This document shows, piece after piece, positions 23,801 through 37,100 of a stretch of 64,000 nucleotides of DNA. The translations under genes and the position numbers were made by a program. The stretch comes from Ulva prolifera (taxonomy: Eukaryota; Chlorophyta; Ulvophyceae; Ulvales; Ulvaceae), in the NCBI GenBank assembly GCA_023078555.1, contig CM041200.1:5708861-5772860 (forward strand), in the 5' to 3' direction. Position 1 is the stretch's first letter. Each line of letters opens with the position of its first letter. The notes beneath the pieces were generated by a model. The model did no database searches and was not told where the DNA came from. It worked only from the letters and a program-made list of their open reading frames with translations.

Positions 23801-26800
23801 TTGGCCACAAGGTGCCAGTACATGTCAGGATTTGTCTGACTGTGTGCGATCTCTTGGTTCTATTTTCGCAACGGAGCTGATTTCTTGTCAGTTTGTGTTT
23901 CAGGGGCTGTGGGAGAACACTGTGTGTGCCATTCCGGAAGGGAGCAGCAGTCTTGAGCAGGATGTTGAGTTTGCTTTTGCTTTTTTTGCATGTCTCGTAC
24001 GAGCGAAGGCTGTGCCTATGGAGGCTGTGTGTGAGCTCATCAATAATCCAGAGCACCTGCGGCCACCCCAGCACATTACACCACGCAGTTTGGATCACCT
24101 TTTTCACATCATGCTCTATGCAAACTCACATCTGGGTACTCTTGTCGAGACAAACGAGCTTCCGAGTTGTCTAAGTTTATTGCCGTCAAATGAGCAGCCA
24201 CGCACACAATTTGTGGTTAACGGATCTGGCAACGTGGTTGGTATGGAGTACCTTTTCCAGGTACGCACTGCTTGACTTGGCCCCGCAGTACCTCTTGGCA
24301 GGTTGATGTGTATTTGCCCGCCACGTCCGTCCCTGCAAGTGGTGTTCCCATTTGTGCGCGTTGTAGGATATACATCTCAAAATCTTGTTCCGCCGCAGGA
24401 AGTTGTGTCTCATGCTGGTCCTTCCTGCAGGTGCTGACTCATGCACTTGATGGCCATGTTGCTCAAGAGGCAGCAAACATGTTGGTCAGAGTGTACATTA
24501 AGTCTTACTGTGACTTTGGCCGCTGCCCTTCATCGTGGACATCGTGCGATTCTTGCAGAGCAGCGGAATTTCTGCACATTACAGGGTCACTGCGTTGTTT
24601 GGTGCCTCTAGCCATGCAGCACATGTTGCACATCTCTGATGTTAGTGTGTGCTCCAATGAATCTTGACAATGCTGGAGCATCATCTCGGTGCCATGTTGA
24701 ATGCTGATCAAACGATTTGAACATTCCACCATGTTTCATTTTGGCTGGAGGTGTTTCAGCCTGTGACATGATAGGGTGGTACTGCAGATTTGTGTCTGAA
24801 GTCGTTTCAAAGCTTGTGGGATACGCGACCACTCTAATGGGTGCTGATGACGATCCCAGCGTGAACCACAAAGACACGTTTGCCGCAGCACATGACTTGC
24901 CGCAGGATAGCCTCTGTGGATTCGTGCAGCGCACGTTGCTGCTTTTGATCAGCATTTTAGACTGGTGCCATGGATTCAGCATGCCAATCCAACGGCCTCA
25001 CCACGCCAGCGCAAAAGGCTTACAAGTGGAGATGGCTGCAGCGGGGATGCTTCGAGCTGGCCTCACATCTATCGACAGCACTCAGGCTGAGGTGGACATC
25101 GCCTTGGACCGTGACAAGGGCAAGATTCTGCTTGCAGTGCACAGCCTGATGGTGCGCACTTTGCCATTCACTGTCGCACCCAGAGCATAATGTAGCTGCC
25201 AATGATTGCGCACCTGGCTTGCGCACGTATGTGACCACATTTTGGGGCTATACATAGTGAATGCCGCCTCATCTGATGCAGACTTCTTTATGCAGTACAT
25301 TGGAGATATCAGGAAGTTTCTTGAGCAGATTGGGGGCTGTAAGCCTGGGACACTGCATCTGATCATCCTGGGGCAGGAACGTGCTGATGACAGCTTGCAA
25401 CTGGGAACGATCATGCAGCCAATGCTGGATGCAAGTGGAGGAATAAACCCTTTGACAGTCCAGGTGAAGCAGGCGCGGTTTGGCAGCCGGGACGAGCGTG
25501 TGCTTGCTGCACCTGCTGCGCTACATGTGCTCTCCGATGAAGTCCGGGAGGCAATCCTCGAGAGCTCGCCTGATGTGAAGATGTCTGCAGACGCTTCACT
25601 GATCAAAGTGTTGACTTGTTTACTGGATATACCGCCCAAATTCTACGAAGTGCATCAGCATGCATATCAGCTTCTCATCCGTTTGCAAACATGGCAGCCA
25701 CTGGTGGAGGCGCTCCGATGTGCAATGGCGGACAGTACGCTGCAATCGAGCCATAGTGACATCAACACCCTCTTCTACCTACCTCCTCACAGCAGTGAGG
25801 TGAAACACAATGGCACCCTTCCATCCTGGCGACCACGGCCTGGAGCTGTGCTCTACACTCTTGAAGCTTTGTATGCGTTGATGGAGCCAGCAATACCTTC
25901 CACAGCCGGTGTGCACCCTTCCTGAAGGTCACCTTGGTAGTGTCAGGCGTCAGGGCAGAATGTTCAAAATGTTTGTGCATGTCTACCAATGCCTCTGACA
26001 CGTACACTTTCTGGCTTGGGTACAGGCTGCTACCAACAAATTTGCACCTGCAATGATGCATGCAGAATGATTGAACCATTGGCATGCAGGCAGTCAGGAT
26101 GCCGCTTTTACTTGTTGTCCAAACAGAACAATCCTCACTGTGATTGAGGCAGCTGATGCACATTTTGACCGTGATCGTGAGGACAAGTTTTTCTGGCTGC
26201 AATACTATCATACAGTCGCCAAGGTTCTGAAGTGGGTGCTGGCACATGCCAAGCTTCCCCCTGGCGCTGACCCTGCTGAAACATCACAGACAACTGGCGC
26301 GGAGGGTCCACGACAGCTGAAAAGCAGTCAGCAGGGCATCGGTGAAGAGGTGGTATCAGCACATGAATCAGAAGCAGCGGCTGCAGACAGCATTGGGAAC
26401 CAAAAATCCGCTGATGTGCCCAGCATGATTGGTATGTCAGATTCGGTTGCGGCCGAGGGCAGGCCAGGTGCAGATGCCGTGCTGGAGTCTTCAAGCTCTT
26501 CGGACCGAGCAGCTGGGACGTTGCCAAAGGTGACTTCACGGCAGAGCATGTTGGAGCCGGATGTATTAGGCAAGCTGCTGAAGTTCTGGGTTGTTCTGGC
26601 GACACGTCTGAGCAAGGGCTTGCCCGAGCCTGAAAGTGTCTGTGGCCGCATGGGTCACAGGTCATGGTGTATGAATTCTGGGCCGACCCTCTCCGACAGG
26701 TTGCTGCTTGACGAAGTGATGATGATAATCAAATCCTTGGTAGGCATACGCCAGGATCTGCTCGAGGGTGTGATCTTCGGGCAGAGCTTCCGAGACATGG

Positions 26801-29800
26801 CCACGGAGTTGCTGTTCAATTCGTTGGACCACTCCGTCCGCGGTGGCATGCGCGACTTGGTGTCACTTTGTGCTGGCAGCGCTACCCCGGCTGGTCGGTG
26901 CCACTTGTTGACGGTGTGGGCCAGGTATCTGACTGCAACTTTATCCCACTGGCAGACTTGAATCTGTCAAAGAAGCTACTTCCTGATGCCTGCTTGCTTC
27001 CAGTGTTTCCAGTACCCTTAGGATCCATTGCCATGACATCTGCTATGTCTGTCCCTGCCTCAGGATGTCCATTGGGAATGCAGATCATGGCGAGACCGGA
27101 GATGGCAGAAATTGCTGAGGGCGCACAAATGCACTGTCAGCAATACTTTGAGGCACTTGCTTCAATTGTACAGACTGCAGCAGATGCTGACGATGGCGAG
27201 TCGGTGCCTCGCCTGCAGCAGCTTTTTGTGGCCGAGTTTGCAGTGGTGCAGGGATTACAGCCTCAGGCTACTGAGAGGACTCTGGGGCACCTGACCTTTT
27301 TACACAGTTTGTGGCGATTTTTCGTGGAGCACCCCTCTCATGCCCCACAGGAGATGCTTGCACCGATGCGAGACAACGGCACAGTTGAACTGATTCTTGA
27401 TTCACTCCTCTTTCCCGAAGCTCGTCTAATGGCTAAGTATCACCTACGATGTTCAGATGGAGCCGCGGTCGATGATGATGTGGATGATGATGCTATTGCA
27501 GACGACCTCCTGTCTGCAGACACTGTGTTGCCAGCTACAACTCTTTCTCCAGAGGCCCGCACAATGGCATACACACTGCTGCACACGATGGTGATGTATA
27601 GCGACAGCATGATGTCATACTGCTTGCAACGGCTAGTGGACATGCTTGGGGATGGTCCGCCCAATTTCTCCATTTTGAGACAGCAGACAACAGAGCACCG
27701 GGTTGCAGCAGAGGGTACACTGCTGGATTGCCGGCAGTGGTGCGGGCTGACTAATGCCGGTGCAACATGCTACATGAATGCAGTCCTGCAGCAGCTCTTC
27801 ATGCAGCCAACAGTCAGGGCTCTGGTGCTGGCGCTCCAAGTTCCGGGGATGGAGGACGAAGATGAGGACACACTCTTCCAGATTCAGCGGACGTTTGCAC
27901 ACCTCGCTCTCTCAACGGCGAGGGCATTCACACCTTCAGGGGTCTGGGCGTCTTTGAAAGACTTGGAGGGACAGCCCGTCAATGTCATGGTGTGCCTTGC
28001 AACTCCTGGCGTTGTCATTCGCAGCAGCACCTCGCTGAGAAGCACCTACATCTGTCTGGGAAAGTCTATGAACAAGATATTGCAACATATGGCCTTGTCA
28101 TGCAGGAACACCAGGATGCACATGAGCACTTGTACCAGTTGCACAACATCATTGATGGCAACGAAATTGAGACGTGTGAAACAAAGCCCATGTTTGCGGC
28201 AATGGGGGGCACGTCCGTGCTGCGTATCAGGTGCAGGACTGTAGATTACGAAAGTCGCCGCACCGAGCCTTTCACACACATCAGTGTGGATGTGCAGGTG
28301 TGTCAATTTCAAACGTCATTGTTCCTGCTGCTGCTATTGCATACATGCGATCCGGGCAATAATTTGTTCGATATTCAATGGTCATACCGTCCTCAAAGCT
28401 TTGAGACAACGTGCGTGGGTAGCTGTGCGGCCTGTTTGCCGGCTCTGTGGCATCAGGTGTTGCTGTGACCGTGTCCCATGAAACCTCGAGAATGCTGCAA
28501 GTATCCTATTGTGCAGAACATGCACCATCTGGAGCGGGCATTGCATGCATACTTCCAAGAAGAGCTCATGGAAGGTGACAACGCCTACCATTGTGACAAA
28601 GTCAATGCGAAGGTCCCAGCAATCAAGCGCACCCTGCTGGCCAAGCTGCCCCACACGTTTGTGGTGCAGCTGAAGCGGTTTGAGTTTGACTTCAAGAATG
28701 GCATGCGCGTCAAGATACAGGAGCGCTTTGAGTTTCCAAACAAGCTCAACCTTCGCAAGTTCTCCGAGGCTGCACTGCTAGAAGCTGAGGCAGCAGAAGC
28801 CAGTGCTGCAGCCGGGGCTGATTCAGTAGCTGCCAGCTGTGCATCGCAGGCGTCTGCAATGCCAGAAGGCTTTTTTGAATACGAGCTGAAGGGCGTGGTG
28901 GTGCACATCGGCTCTGCGTTTGCGGGGCACTACTATTCCTTTGTGAAAGAGCGAGGAGCAGATGGGCGCTGGCTGTGTATGGACGACACTTCTGTGACAC
29001 TGTGGGATCCTTCAAAGATGGAGGAGTGCTGCTTTGGCGGCCAGGGTCCAGATGGCCGCATGCGCCCGAACTCGGCATACATGCTTGTTTATGAACGGCA
29101 AGACAGCCTGGAGCCAGTAGTTGTGAAGGAGGAGCTGCAACAGCTCGTGCGGGGGGCTGCAAAGAATGGGGTCGGCATCTGTGGGAATGAAGTGTTCCTT
29201 CCTCCGCAGCGCATGCTCCGTGCCAGCGGAGCCAACAGTCTCCTTGAAGATCCACTGGCATTGGGGCTGCCACAGCGTCTATTTGCTGAGGTCATGGACC
29301 ACAACTTGTTGATGTCTCATGCTGCGAATTGGACTTCACCGTCCCACCTCTGCTTCATGAAGACTGTCGTGACTGACTGTCTACAAATCAACAGCTCAAG
29401 CGATTGCCATGATATTCGGCATTCCATGGCCTCAGGATCAATCTCGGGTGTCAAGACCATGTCTTGTGACACCCGTGACACCAGCTCCAAACGCCTGGCC
29501 ATCGCTGTGCCCCGTACATCAGCAGTGCTAGATAGTGCTGCGCCAATTCAAGACACGGCACAGCCGCTGGCTCTGCCGGCAGCAGCTGCGCTGATCCAGG
29601 AAGCCCCAAATAACGAGGACCTTGCAACGCACCTTGCGTTGAAGTACTGCGTTTCTGTGCTGAACTTTGTCCCAGACATAGATGACAGCATTATGCACTT
29701 CTTTGCTGAGAGCATCGAGCATGGACTACAGCGGAGTTCTGTGCTGGAGGCAAGTGTCAAAATTGTGCTTCTAGGCCTGCTCTGGCAAATGCCAGGGTCC

Positions 29801-31505
29801 CCTTTGCTGTGTACCGATAACTCTGCCGTGCACACAGACCGGTCAGTGCGACTGAGCTACACGACATCTGCACAGCGTGTGCTTGCCGCGTGCTCAGATC
29901 AATTGTCGAAGGGAAATCTTGATGTGGAGCAGCCTGACGCTTCTGATCTGCTCTTGAAGGTTTGTTCCACCAAGATGCTCTTGGTCACTAGTTGTAGCAG
30001 TTGTGGGGTTTCGAATGCGCTCGTGCGGCGCATGATCAAGCGTAAGTTCCCCTCTCTTCGAGGCCATGATGATCAGCTTCTTGTTGCAGGTACATGGTTT
30101 TATCGATACATTGTGGCATATTCTGAAGCGTTACTTGTCAGCCAAGACATATGCCGCTGCTGAGAGCTTGATTTTGATGACAGCAGAGTTGTTGACACAT
30201 GCGCCTCTGCGGATGATCACAGACCAGATCACAATTGATCCTATATCGGTCATCACGATGGCACTGCCCATTGTCGTGAACGAGCGCAGCAGCGAATCGC
30301 CGCAATTGTTTAGGCCTGCGCATGCACTGTGGAAGGTTATGCACTTCCTACTTTTCAACGCATCTCCGGAACCGCCGGGGAGGTATGAGCGCATCATGCT
30401 TCGGCCTGCTCTTGTTCCTGGCTGTGAGGTGGAGGCAGAGGATGCATTCCTAGCCGCACGGTTTGCTGATCAACGTGCCAAGCCAATTTCAACACTTGCT
30501 GAAGTGATGCAAAAATACGACATGCTGCTGAAAACTGCAGACATCATCGTGAATGCACCGAGCAAGAACTCCGTGCGCCGCTTCTTCATCCTTGTGCTGA
30601 GCCTCCGGAGTTTGATCCGCTCATGCTAGCAGAAGCGTTCACTGTGCACACCATCCTTCTACACTGATGCGAACCAGTGCTATTTTTCAGCCATTCAGGG
30701 TTTGTCTGCTGCTCCTCAGGGACCAGCTGCGATGGAATTCTGCTGGGCAGCGGCGCCTACACCACAAGATTTCCATTTATGTGCAGGAGAAGTATATTGA
30801 ATTGTTCATGAGCCCGTTCCTTGCAATGCTTCGTGCCAGGCCAGATGTGCATGAACAAATTTTGATTCCAATCTTGGCTGCGTTCCAAGATGTGTGCAGT
30901 AGCGAAGATGATTCAGACTATCTTGATCGGGCCACTTTGTTGGTGAGAGTGCTGGTAGTAACACATGCAGATGACATGCAGAGTCAGCGCATCCGGGTGC
31001 GCAGCAGCTTTTCGTGCTTCCTGCTCTCGAAATATACCAGATTCCATCTGCTCTGCCACCTCTGCCACCTCTGCCACATTCTGCGCATTCAAATTTGCAT
31101 ACCTGGCATCAGTGACTCGTAAACATGATCTTGGTTCTGCTCCTGTCACTTGTTACATCAATGCAGGACATCTTTTGCTACAATTCTGGGAGGCCATGGC
31201 CGATGGGATTGTTTGGATGTGTATCTTTTATGATGCGCTCAGCTGAGCGTCGGGAGGGCAGAGCAGCCCTGGCTTTCAATGCCTGTCGGCTGTTCTTATA
31301 TGTCTGCGCCGAATTCCACAAGTGGAATCCGGATCTCCTGCAATTTGCTGTGCCCCAAGACATCCGGGAAGCTGAAGTAGCGCTTAGTGTCATGACCAAC
31401 ATGCTGACGATGATGACCAAGTACCAACCACCTAGACTATCAAACGAAGCGGCTGGAACCCTGTACAAGTTCCTGCATACCTATGTAGAAGAGAGGCATG
31501 CGTGA
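20820..31505 (+). CDS. Giant ubiquitin-specific protease, USP9X/USP24/USP34 type
   Basis: Deubiquitinating cysteine protease spread over about 10.7 kb and many exons. It starts at the ATG at 20820 (MNNCEDNSGDLPDDD) and stops at 31503. The N-terminal 6.5 kb encodes helical, leucine-rich sequence without catalytic motifs, as in the ARM/HEAT region of large USPs. The catalytic domain begins with the Cys box GLTNAGATCYMNAVLQQLFM (Cys codon 27768). It continues through QPVNVMEHQDAHEHL (after a splice near 27990-28104) and FVVQLKRFEFDF. The His box is VHIGSAFAGHYYSF (His codon 28928), followed by WLCMDDTSVTLWDP. The C-terminal 2 kb is again helical. The zinc-ribbon site looks degenerate: YHCDKVNAK replaces the usual Y-x-C-x-x-C. 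Exon borders outside the catalytic region were not all traced. Confidence 0.9.
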
Positions 31506-32281
31506 GTAGGTAGGATTGCGATGCAGTTCATGAGGTATTCAAATCTGTTCCGGGTCTAGTTTAGAGAGTCTTTTCAGTATCGATGTATATAGCCAGTGGA
31601 TTTTGCGGGTGAAGCGTTTGACACATGGCTCGCAGTCATAATCCATAGCCAGATGGGAGTCGGCATCGGTTGATGCCATGGCTATCAAGTAATGGAGAAA
31701 TATGCCAGTTTCACTTTGCTGTCATGTCAAGTTCTTTCACAGAGCCAGTACGCTCTATAGAGCTTCAGGGACATTATGTTTTTAAGTAAATGTATAGCCT
31801 CTTGTTCAACACAGAATCTGTCACGCTACAATGCATGGGTCTACTCTAGGCATGTTGCTCAACGAAACAGTCAGTGCCTGGCGTGGTGTGGCCTATGGTA
31901 TCTCCTGTGGCTATGGAATGCCCCATGGTTGCTTACTTGTTCGAGGAGGACCGTATACAGATGCTCTTGCGTCTCGCACGGTTCCACTGTCTTTCGGCGA
32001 GGCAGAGGCACCTGTCAAACTTCAGTTTGTGGTTCGAGTTATCTGCCGCGAATAAACTCGACAGCTGAATGAATGATGACGTCGGACAAACGATGAACTT
32101 GGCGCCTTGATCCGTGGAAGCAATTGCCTGATGTATGCGCTGGAAGCATTAACAGTGACACAACCGCGGCAAAATCATCGAATCCATCTGCTGTTTGCCA
32201 GGAGGGTGTGCCTCGCCATTCGTCGACTATTCCTATATGCATAAATATATTCTGTCTGGGTAGACGGCTGTTAGCGTGCAG
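31506..32281. other. USP-BBS4 intergenic region, likely contains BBS4 5' exon
   Basis: Holds the USP 3' end and the unresolved start of BBS4. An ATG frame at 31831-32055 has no recognised motif. An open segment around 32150-32260 before the acceptor at 32281 could be the BBS4 N-terminal exon, but no phase-consistent join was found. Confidence 0.35.
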
Positions 32282-33963
32282 GATTATGCCAAGTGCTTGG
32301 ACTTGATCCAAGAAACCGTGACGTCTGGCCAAAGTGGATTTTTGCACTACCCGATTTTTGTTAAAGCCATCATTCTCCGGCAGCAAGGTCAAATTAAAGA
32401 GTCGTTGCGTGTTCTTGAGGAAGCGATCCGTCTCGACCCACAAAATCCTGACAACCTGAAGCAAGTGGGACATTCACTGTACCTGCTGGGGCAGCACCAA
32501 GTCGCACTAGACGTCTTCGATGAAGCTCTGCATGTGTATCCAAGCGACTGGGAAATCTACCACGAACAGGGCTTATGTCACCTGTATTTGTCTCAGCTGC
32601 CACAGTGTGCTCCAGATCAACTTTAACAATAATGGTCACACTCCAAAGCTTTGCTCAGACTGTAGAGCTTCCAGTCCCAGCAATTTTTGGAGTGAGACAG
32701 CACGTAGTCGCAGTAAGTGGTATGAATGCATCATGTGTGACGCAGAGCCGAAGCTGCATTTCGACAAGCGATGGAATTGGAACCATACGAAAAGACCTTT
32801 GAGCAGCTTGGAAAGGTTCTTGTCATGCAAGAGCGGCCGGAAGAAGCACTGGCGGTATACATGGAATCCCTGCAGCTGACACCTGACAATGCAGATGTTC
32901 TATGCCAGATTGGGCTGTTGCATTTACGACAAGGTGACCCAGACTTCCACTGCAGTTGTGGAAATGGTGAACAGTTATGCTGGTTGCCTGCTTGGCTGAA
33001 CAGTTGTTGGCTTCTGTCGGGTCAAGCAAACAGATCCAGATCTGCATCTCTATGCTGGAGCATCTGGACAAGGGCTGCAGTGGAGTATTGTATGCCTGCA
33101 GGTGACAATGAAGCTGCCCTCTCCACACTACAGAAAGCAAATGCTGTCAATCCACAGCATTCAAAAGCAACGCTTGCCCTTGGCAGTGTTCTGCAGGATG
33201 GATTGGACCTAGACGGTGCCTTACTGCAGTATCGTGTGGCTGCTGCAGTGCAGCCAAACATTCCACAGGTGTGCTTCATGTCGTCAAAATCATTGCAGAG
33301 CGGGTCGACACGACTTGATTGCTTCCCAGGTTATGGAAGCCAGCTGCATTATCTACTGAATCTGTTGCATGGACTTTGGACAGGGGAAATTCACACCTGC
33401 AGTGTTTCACTGCAGGTATGGAACAACGTTGGTTTGTGCTTTCTTGGGAAGCAACGCTACATAGCAGCAATTGCGTGCCTCAAGCGTGCGCAATACCTGG
33501 GGCCATTTGAATGGATAGTCTGTTACAACCTCGGCCTCGTGCATCTGAACACCGCACAGTATGCAGCTGCATTCAACTACTTCTCTGCAGCAATCAATCT
33601 GCGACCTACGTTTGCACATACATACATGTACTTGGGAGTGACACTGGCCAGGCTTGGAGACCTGGACAACGCACTCCATGCGTATGAACGAGCCATTGGC
33701 AAAGATGATGCTGACCCAATTTTCTACCTGAACTATGGTATGCCATCTCCTCATTGACCGCAAAAGCAACAACACAGACGGACAATCTGGTGGGGCGTTT
33801 TGCAGCAATCACGCTTTTCAATGCTGGTAATGGTGCCAAGGCTAGAGATGTGTTCAACAAGTTTCAAGCTAGGTTTGATATGTGGGACGAAGAAATGAAG
33901 AACGCAGACCCTGACATCAACGAACAAGCAACCGCGTTGACATCCTTACTCCGAAGTAGGTAG
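32282..33963 (+). CDS. BBS4: BBS4, BBSome TPR subunit (5' exon not resolved)
   Basis: BBS4 is a BBSome subunit that acts in ciliary membrane-protein traffic. Five exons join in phase: 32282-32604, 32746-32933, 33102-33268, 33416-33737 and 33806-33963, giving 385 residues plus a missing N-terminus. TPR-type repeats run throughout. Segments line up with BBS4: DYAKCLDLIQE, NLKQVGHSLYLLGQHQVALD, DWEIYHEQGLCHLYLSQ, NADVLCQIGLLHLRQG, WNNVGLCFLGKQRYIAAIAC, LKRAQYLGPFEWIVCYNLGL, VHLNTAQYAAAFNYFSAAIN and NYAITLFNAG. The order and spacing match the human protein, with a shorter C-terminal tail (ends TALTSLLRSR). The first frame starts at a splice acceptor, so one or more exons lie upstream. Confidence 0.9.
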
Positions 33964-34134
33964 CAGAAGTAGTGAGATAGAGTTGACTCACATACGTACA
34001 CCAAGTTCACTTCCACTTGGTTCTGAGTACGTGAGACAAATCCCTGTACACAATGTACACAAAACTCCATTACAACATGTACTCAAGCAGCGATAGCCGC
34101 TAGACCACAGACACTCAATTTGTTGCGCAGTTCA

Positions 34135-37100
34135 TCACTGGCCTGTTTGCGCTGCAACCTCTGCCGCAAAGTCATCCGACTTCTTCTCGATTCCCTCACC
34201 CAGCACAAATCGTGTAAATCTCCTGACCTTCATGTTTTCGCCAGTTGCAGCAATTGCCTCCTTGATCACCACATCAACCTTCTTGTTGGTGTCCTTGATG
34301 TACTCTTGGTCCAACAGGCACATCTTGGTCAGAGTTTTGTTCACACGCCCCTCTACAATCCGGGGGATTTGGGCCTCAGGCTTGCCTTGCAGGTCATCCT
34401 TGCCGGATTCAATCTTGTACTCAGAGTCCTTGACGGCCTGGGGGATGTCGTCCACAGACACATACTGCACCTCCGGATTTGCCGCAACCTGGACACGCAC
34501 AAAACGTGTGTTGTGGTGTCAAGGGTAATCTGCTGGAAAATGGGACAGCTCCAGGCCCGGAGACACATAGTGCTCCCTTGCAGCATATCAGGACATCATG
34601 CACATGGCCTAGGCGCATCAAGCCATGCTTACAGCTTCGTTGCATGTGCCCTACAGGGCCCACCACGAGACGACGATGCAGACATGCGGGGACCCTTACC
34701 TGCATCGCCATATCAGCTGCGAGCTCCTGCATTACATCACCCTTTGCCACAAAGTCAGTTTCGCTGTTGACCTCGATCAGCACCCCCAGGGATGACCCAG
34801 CATGGATATACGATGCAATCAGCCCTTCTGCTGCGACGCGGCCAGCTTTCTTATCAGCTGAGGCCAGACCCTTCTTCTTGAGCCACGCCTGCACCATATC
34901 AATCTATCAGGTGGTCCCTCAAATACATCATGATCTCTCACATCGCTGGCTGACGACCCTTGAAGTGGTCTTCAACCTGCACTCTATACAGCAACAGCGG
35001 CGCAGCCATACAAGATGGACTGCACTTGTGGTACAGCTGCACAAAGCAGAGACACACGCTTGCTGCCTCGAGATCGTTGTTGTTTTCTGCAAGGGCACCC
35101 TTGCAGTCCATCATGCCCGCCCCAGACATAGTGCGCAGCTCTTTCACAAGCTTGGGGTCAACCTTGACGACTGGCTTCTCTTCAGCAGGCTCCTCCTACA
35201 AGTGTCAATCTGCACTCAATATGACCCTTCACAATGCCAGTCCATCGCACATCTCACAACTCACGGCCGCTCTGTGTATTGCAGCTCCAATTGCACAAAG
35301 CAAAACCCCCTCGTCACAGGTGGCAACTTCAAACGACCTCGAAGCTGGTCATGCGCAAATCATCCAATGCCTGTGATAGTGTAAGTGGGCAAACCTTCTT
35401 CTCTGCAACAGGTGCTGGTGCAGGCTCAGAGTCCTTCTTCTCAGTCTGCGCTGCTACCTCTGCAGCAAAGTCCTCCTCCTTCTTCGCAATGCCCTCACCC
35501 AGCTCGTACCGAACAAAGCGTCGCACGGTGATGTTCTCACCAAGCTCCGCGATCTTCTCCTTGACAGCGTCTGCTACACTGGAACCATCCTCCGCACGGA
35601 TGAATGTCTGCTCCAGCAGCGCCTGCTGTGCCTTGATCTTTGCAATGCGGCCGTCCACAATCTTCGCGCGAATCTGCATGTCGCCACCGCACTTTGCAAC
35701 AGCAGTTGCACGAGCCTGATGCTGAAGGCATGCAGGTTCCGCCCCTGAAGCCCAGCTGGCTGCTGCTCGCCGAGGCAACGCCAGAACGGCAGCCAACACA
35801 CGCACTGCCTCTGCATGTCCATCGCATCACACCCCCGTCCTATGAACCTCCAGCCCCCAAAACTCATGCATGGCACCACACAGCGCCCCTGCTCAGAACA
35901 ACCTGGAAAGGGACCTGTTCAGTGCGGCCATGGCACACACGTAGCCCTGTAAGCCAGCGTAGGCAGACACAGGCAGCAAGAAAGACAAGACACAGCCCGT
36001 ACATTCTCCGGCTTGGACATGAGATCCTCCTTCTGCATCTCAATCTCCCGCTCCTTCTCCATGTCCTCGGCAGACACATCATCAACGCTGACCACCTTTA
36101 CGTCCGGGCACGCAGCCACCTGCATCGCGATGTCCGCTGCAAAATCCTTGAAGATCTCACCGCGCGCGACAAAGTCCGTCTCGCAGTTCACCTCCACAAG
36201 CACGCCGAGGCGGGAGCCTGCATGGATGTACGATGTCGTGACGCCCTCTGCGGCGACGCGGCCCGCCTTCTTGTCGGCCGACGCGAGGCCCTTCTTGCGC
36301 AGGAACTCCTGCGCCGCCTGCACGTCGCCGTTGCACTGCTGCAGCGCCTTCTTGCAGTCCATCATGCCCGCCCCGGACATCGCGCGCAGCTCGCGGACCT
36401 GCCCGGCAGACACCGCAGCCGGTGCGGCCTCCGCCACTGGCTCGGCTGCCGGCTCAGCAGCTGGCTCTGGAGCAGCTGTGGCCTCTGGCTCTGGAGCCTC
36501 TGGCTCTGGCTCAGCTACGGCCTCTGGCTCCGGGTCAGCTACGGCCTCTGGCTCCGGCTCGGCTACGGCCTCTGGCTCTGGCGCGGCCTCGGGCTCAGGG
36601 GTGGCCTCTGGCTCAGCTGCAGGGGCGGCAGCCTCCGCCACCGGCTCTGTCGCTACAGGGGGCTCCTCTGCGGGCTCTTCCGGGGCAGGCGACGTAACTG
36701 GCGTAGGCTCAGCTGCAAACATGTCACCAAGGCCAAGGGCGGTGAGGTCACTCAGAAGCGAGCCGCCGACGGCAGAGGAGGCGCCATCCGAGGAGGCCCC
36801 CTTGGAGGCCTCGGCCATGGAGGCGCGGTCCTCGTCGCTGATGGCGGTCACGCCGACCTTGGAGCCATCAACCTTGAGGACGGTGACATCCATAACGTTG
36901 CCAACGGTGACGAGGGTGTGCGGGTTGGGGTCGAGGTCCTCCGCGGCCGACATCTCGGCAGTCGGTAGCAGCACCTCGAAGCCGTCCGGCAGCTTCAGGA
37001 ACGCGCCAAAGCCCGCAATGCGCATCACCTCGCCCTTGACCTTGTCTCCCACGTTCAGGCCGTGCTCCTTCACGACTTTCTGACGGGGGGCGCGCTTCTG

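Noticed and set aside
36013-37083. 356-codon Ser/Ala-rich plus-strand frame
   Set aside because: Antisense shadow of the GC-rich PETs exon, whose minus-strand S1 and EF-Ts motifs are unambiguous.
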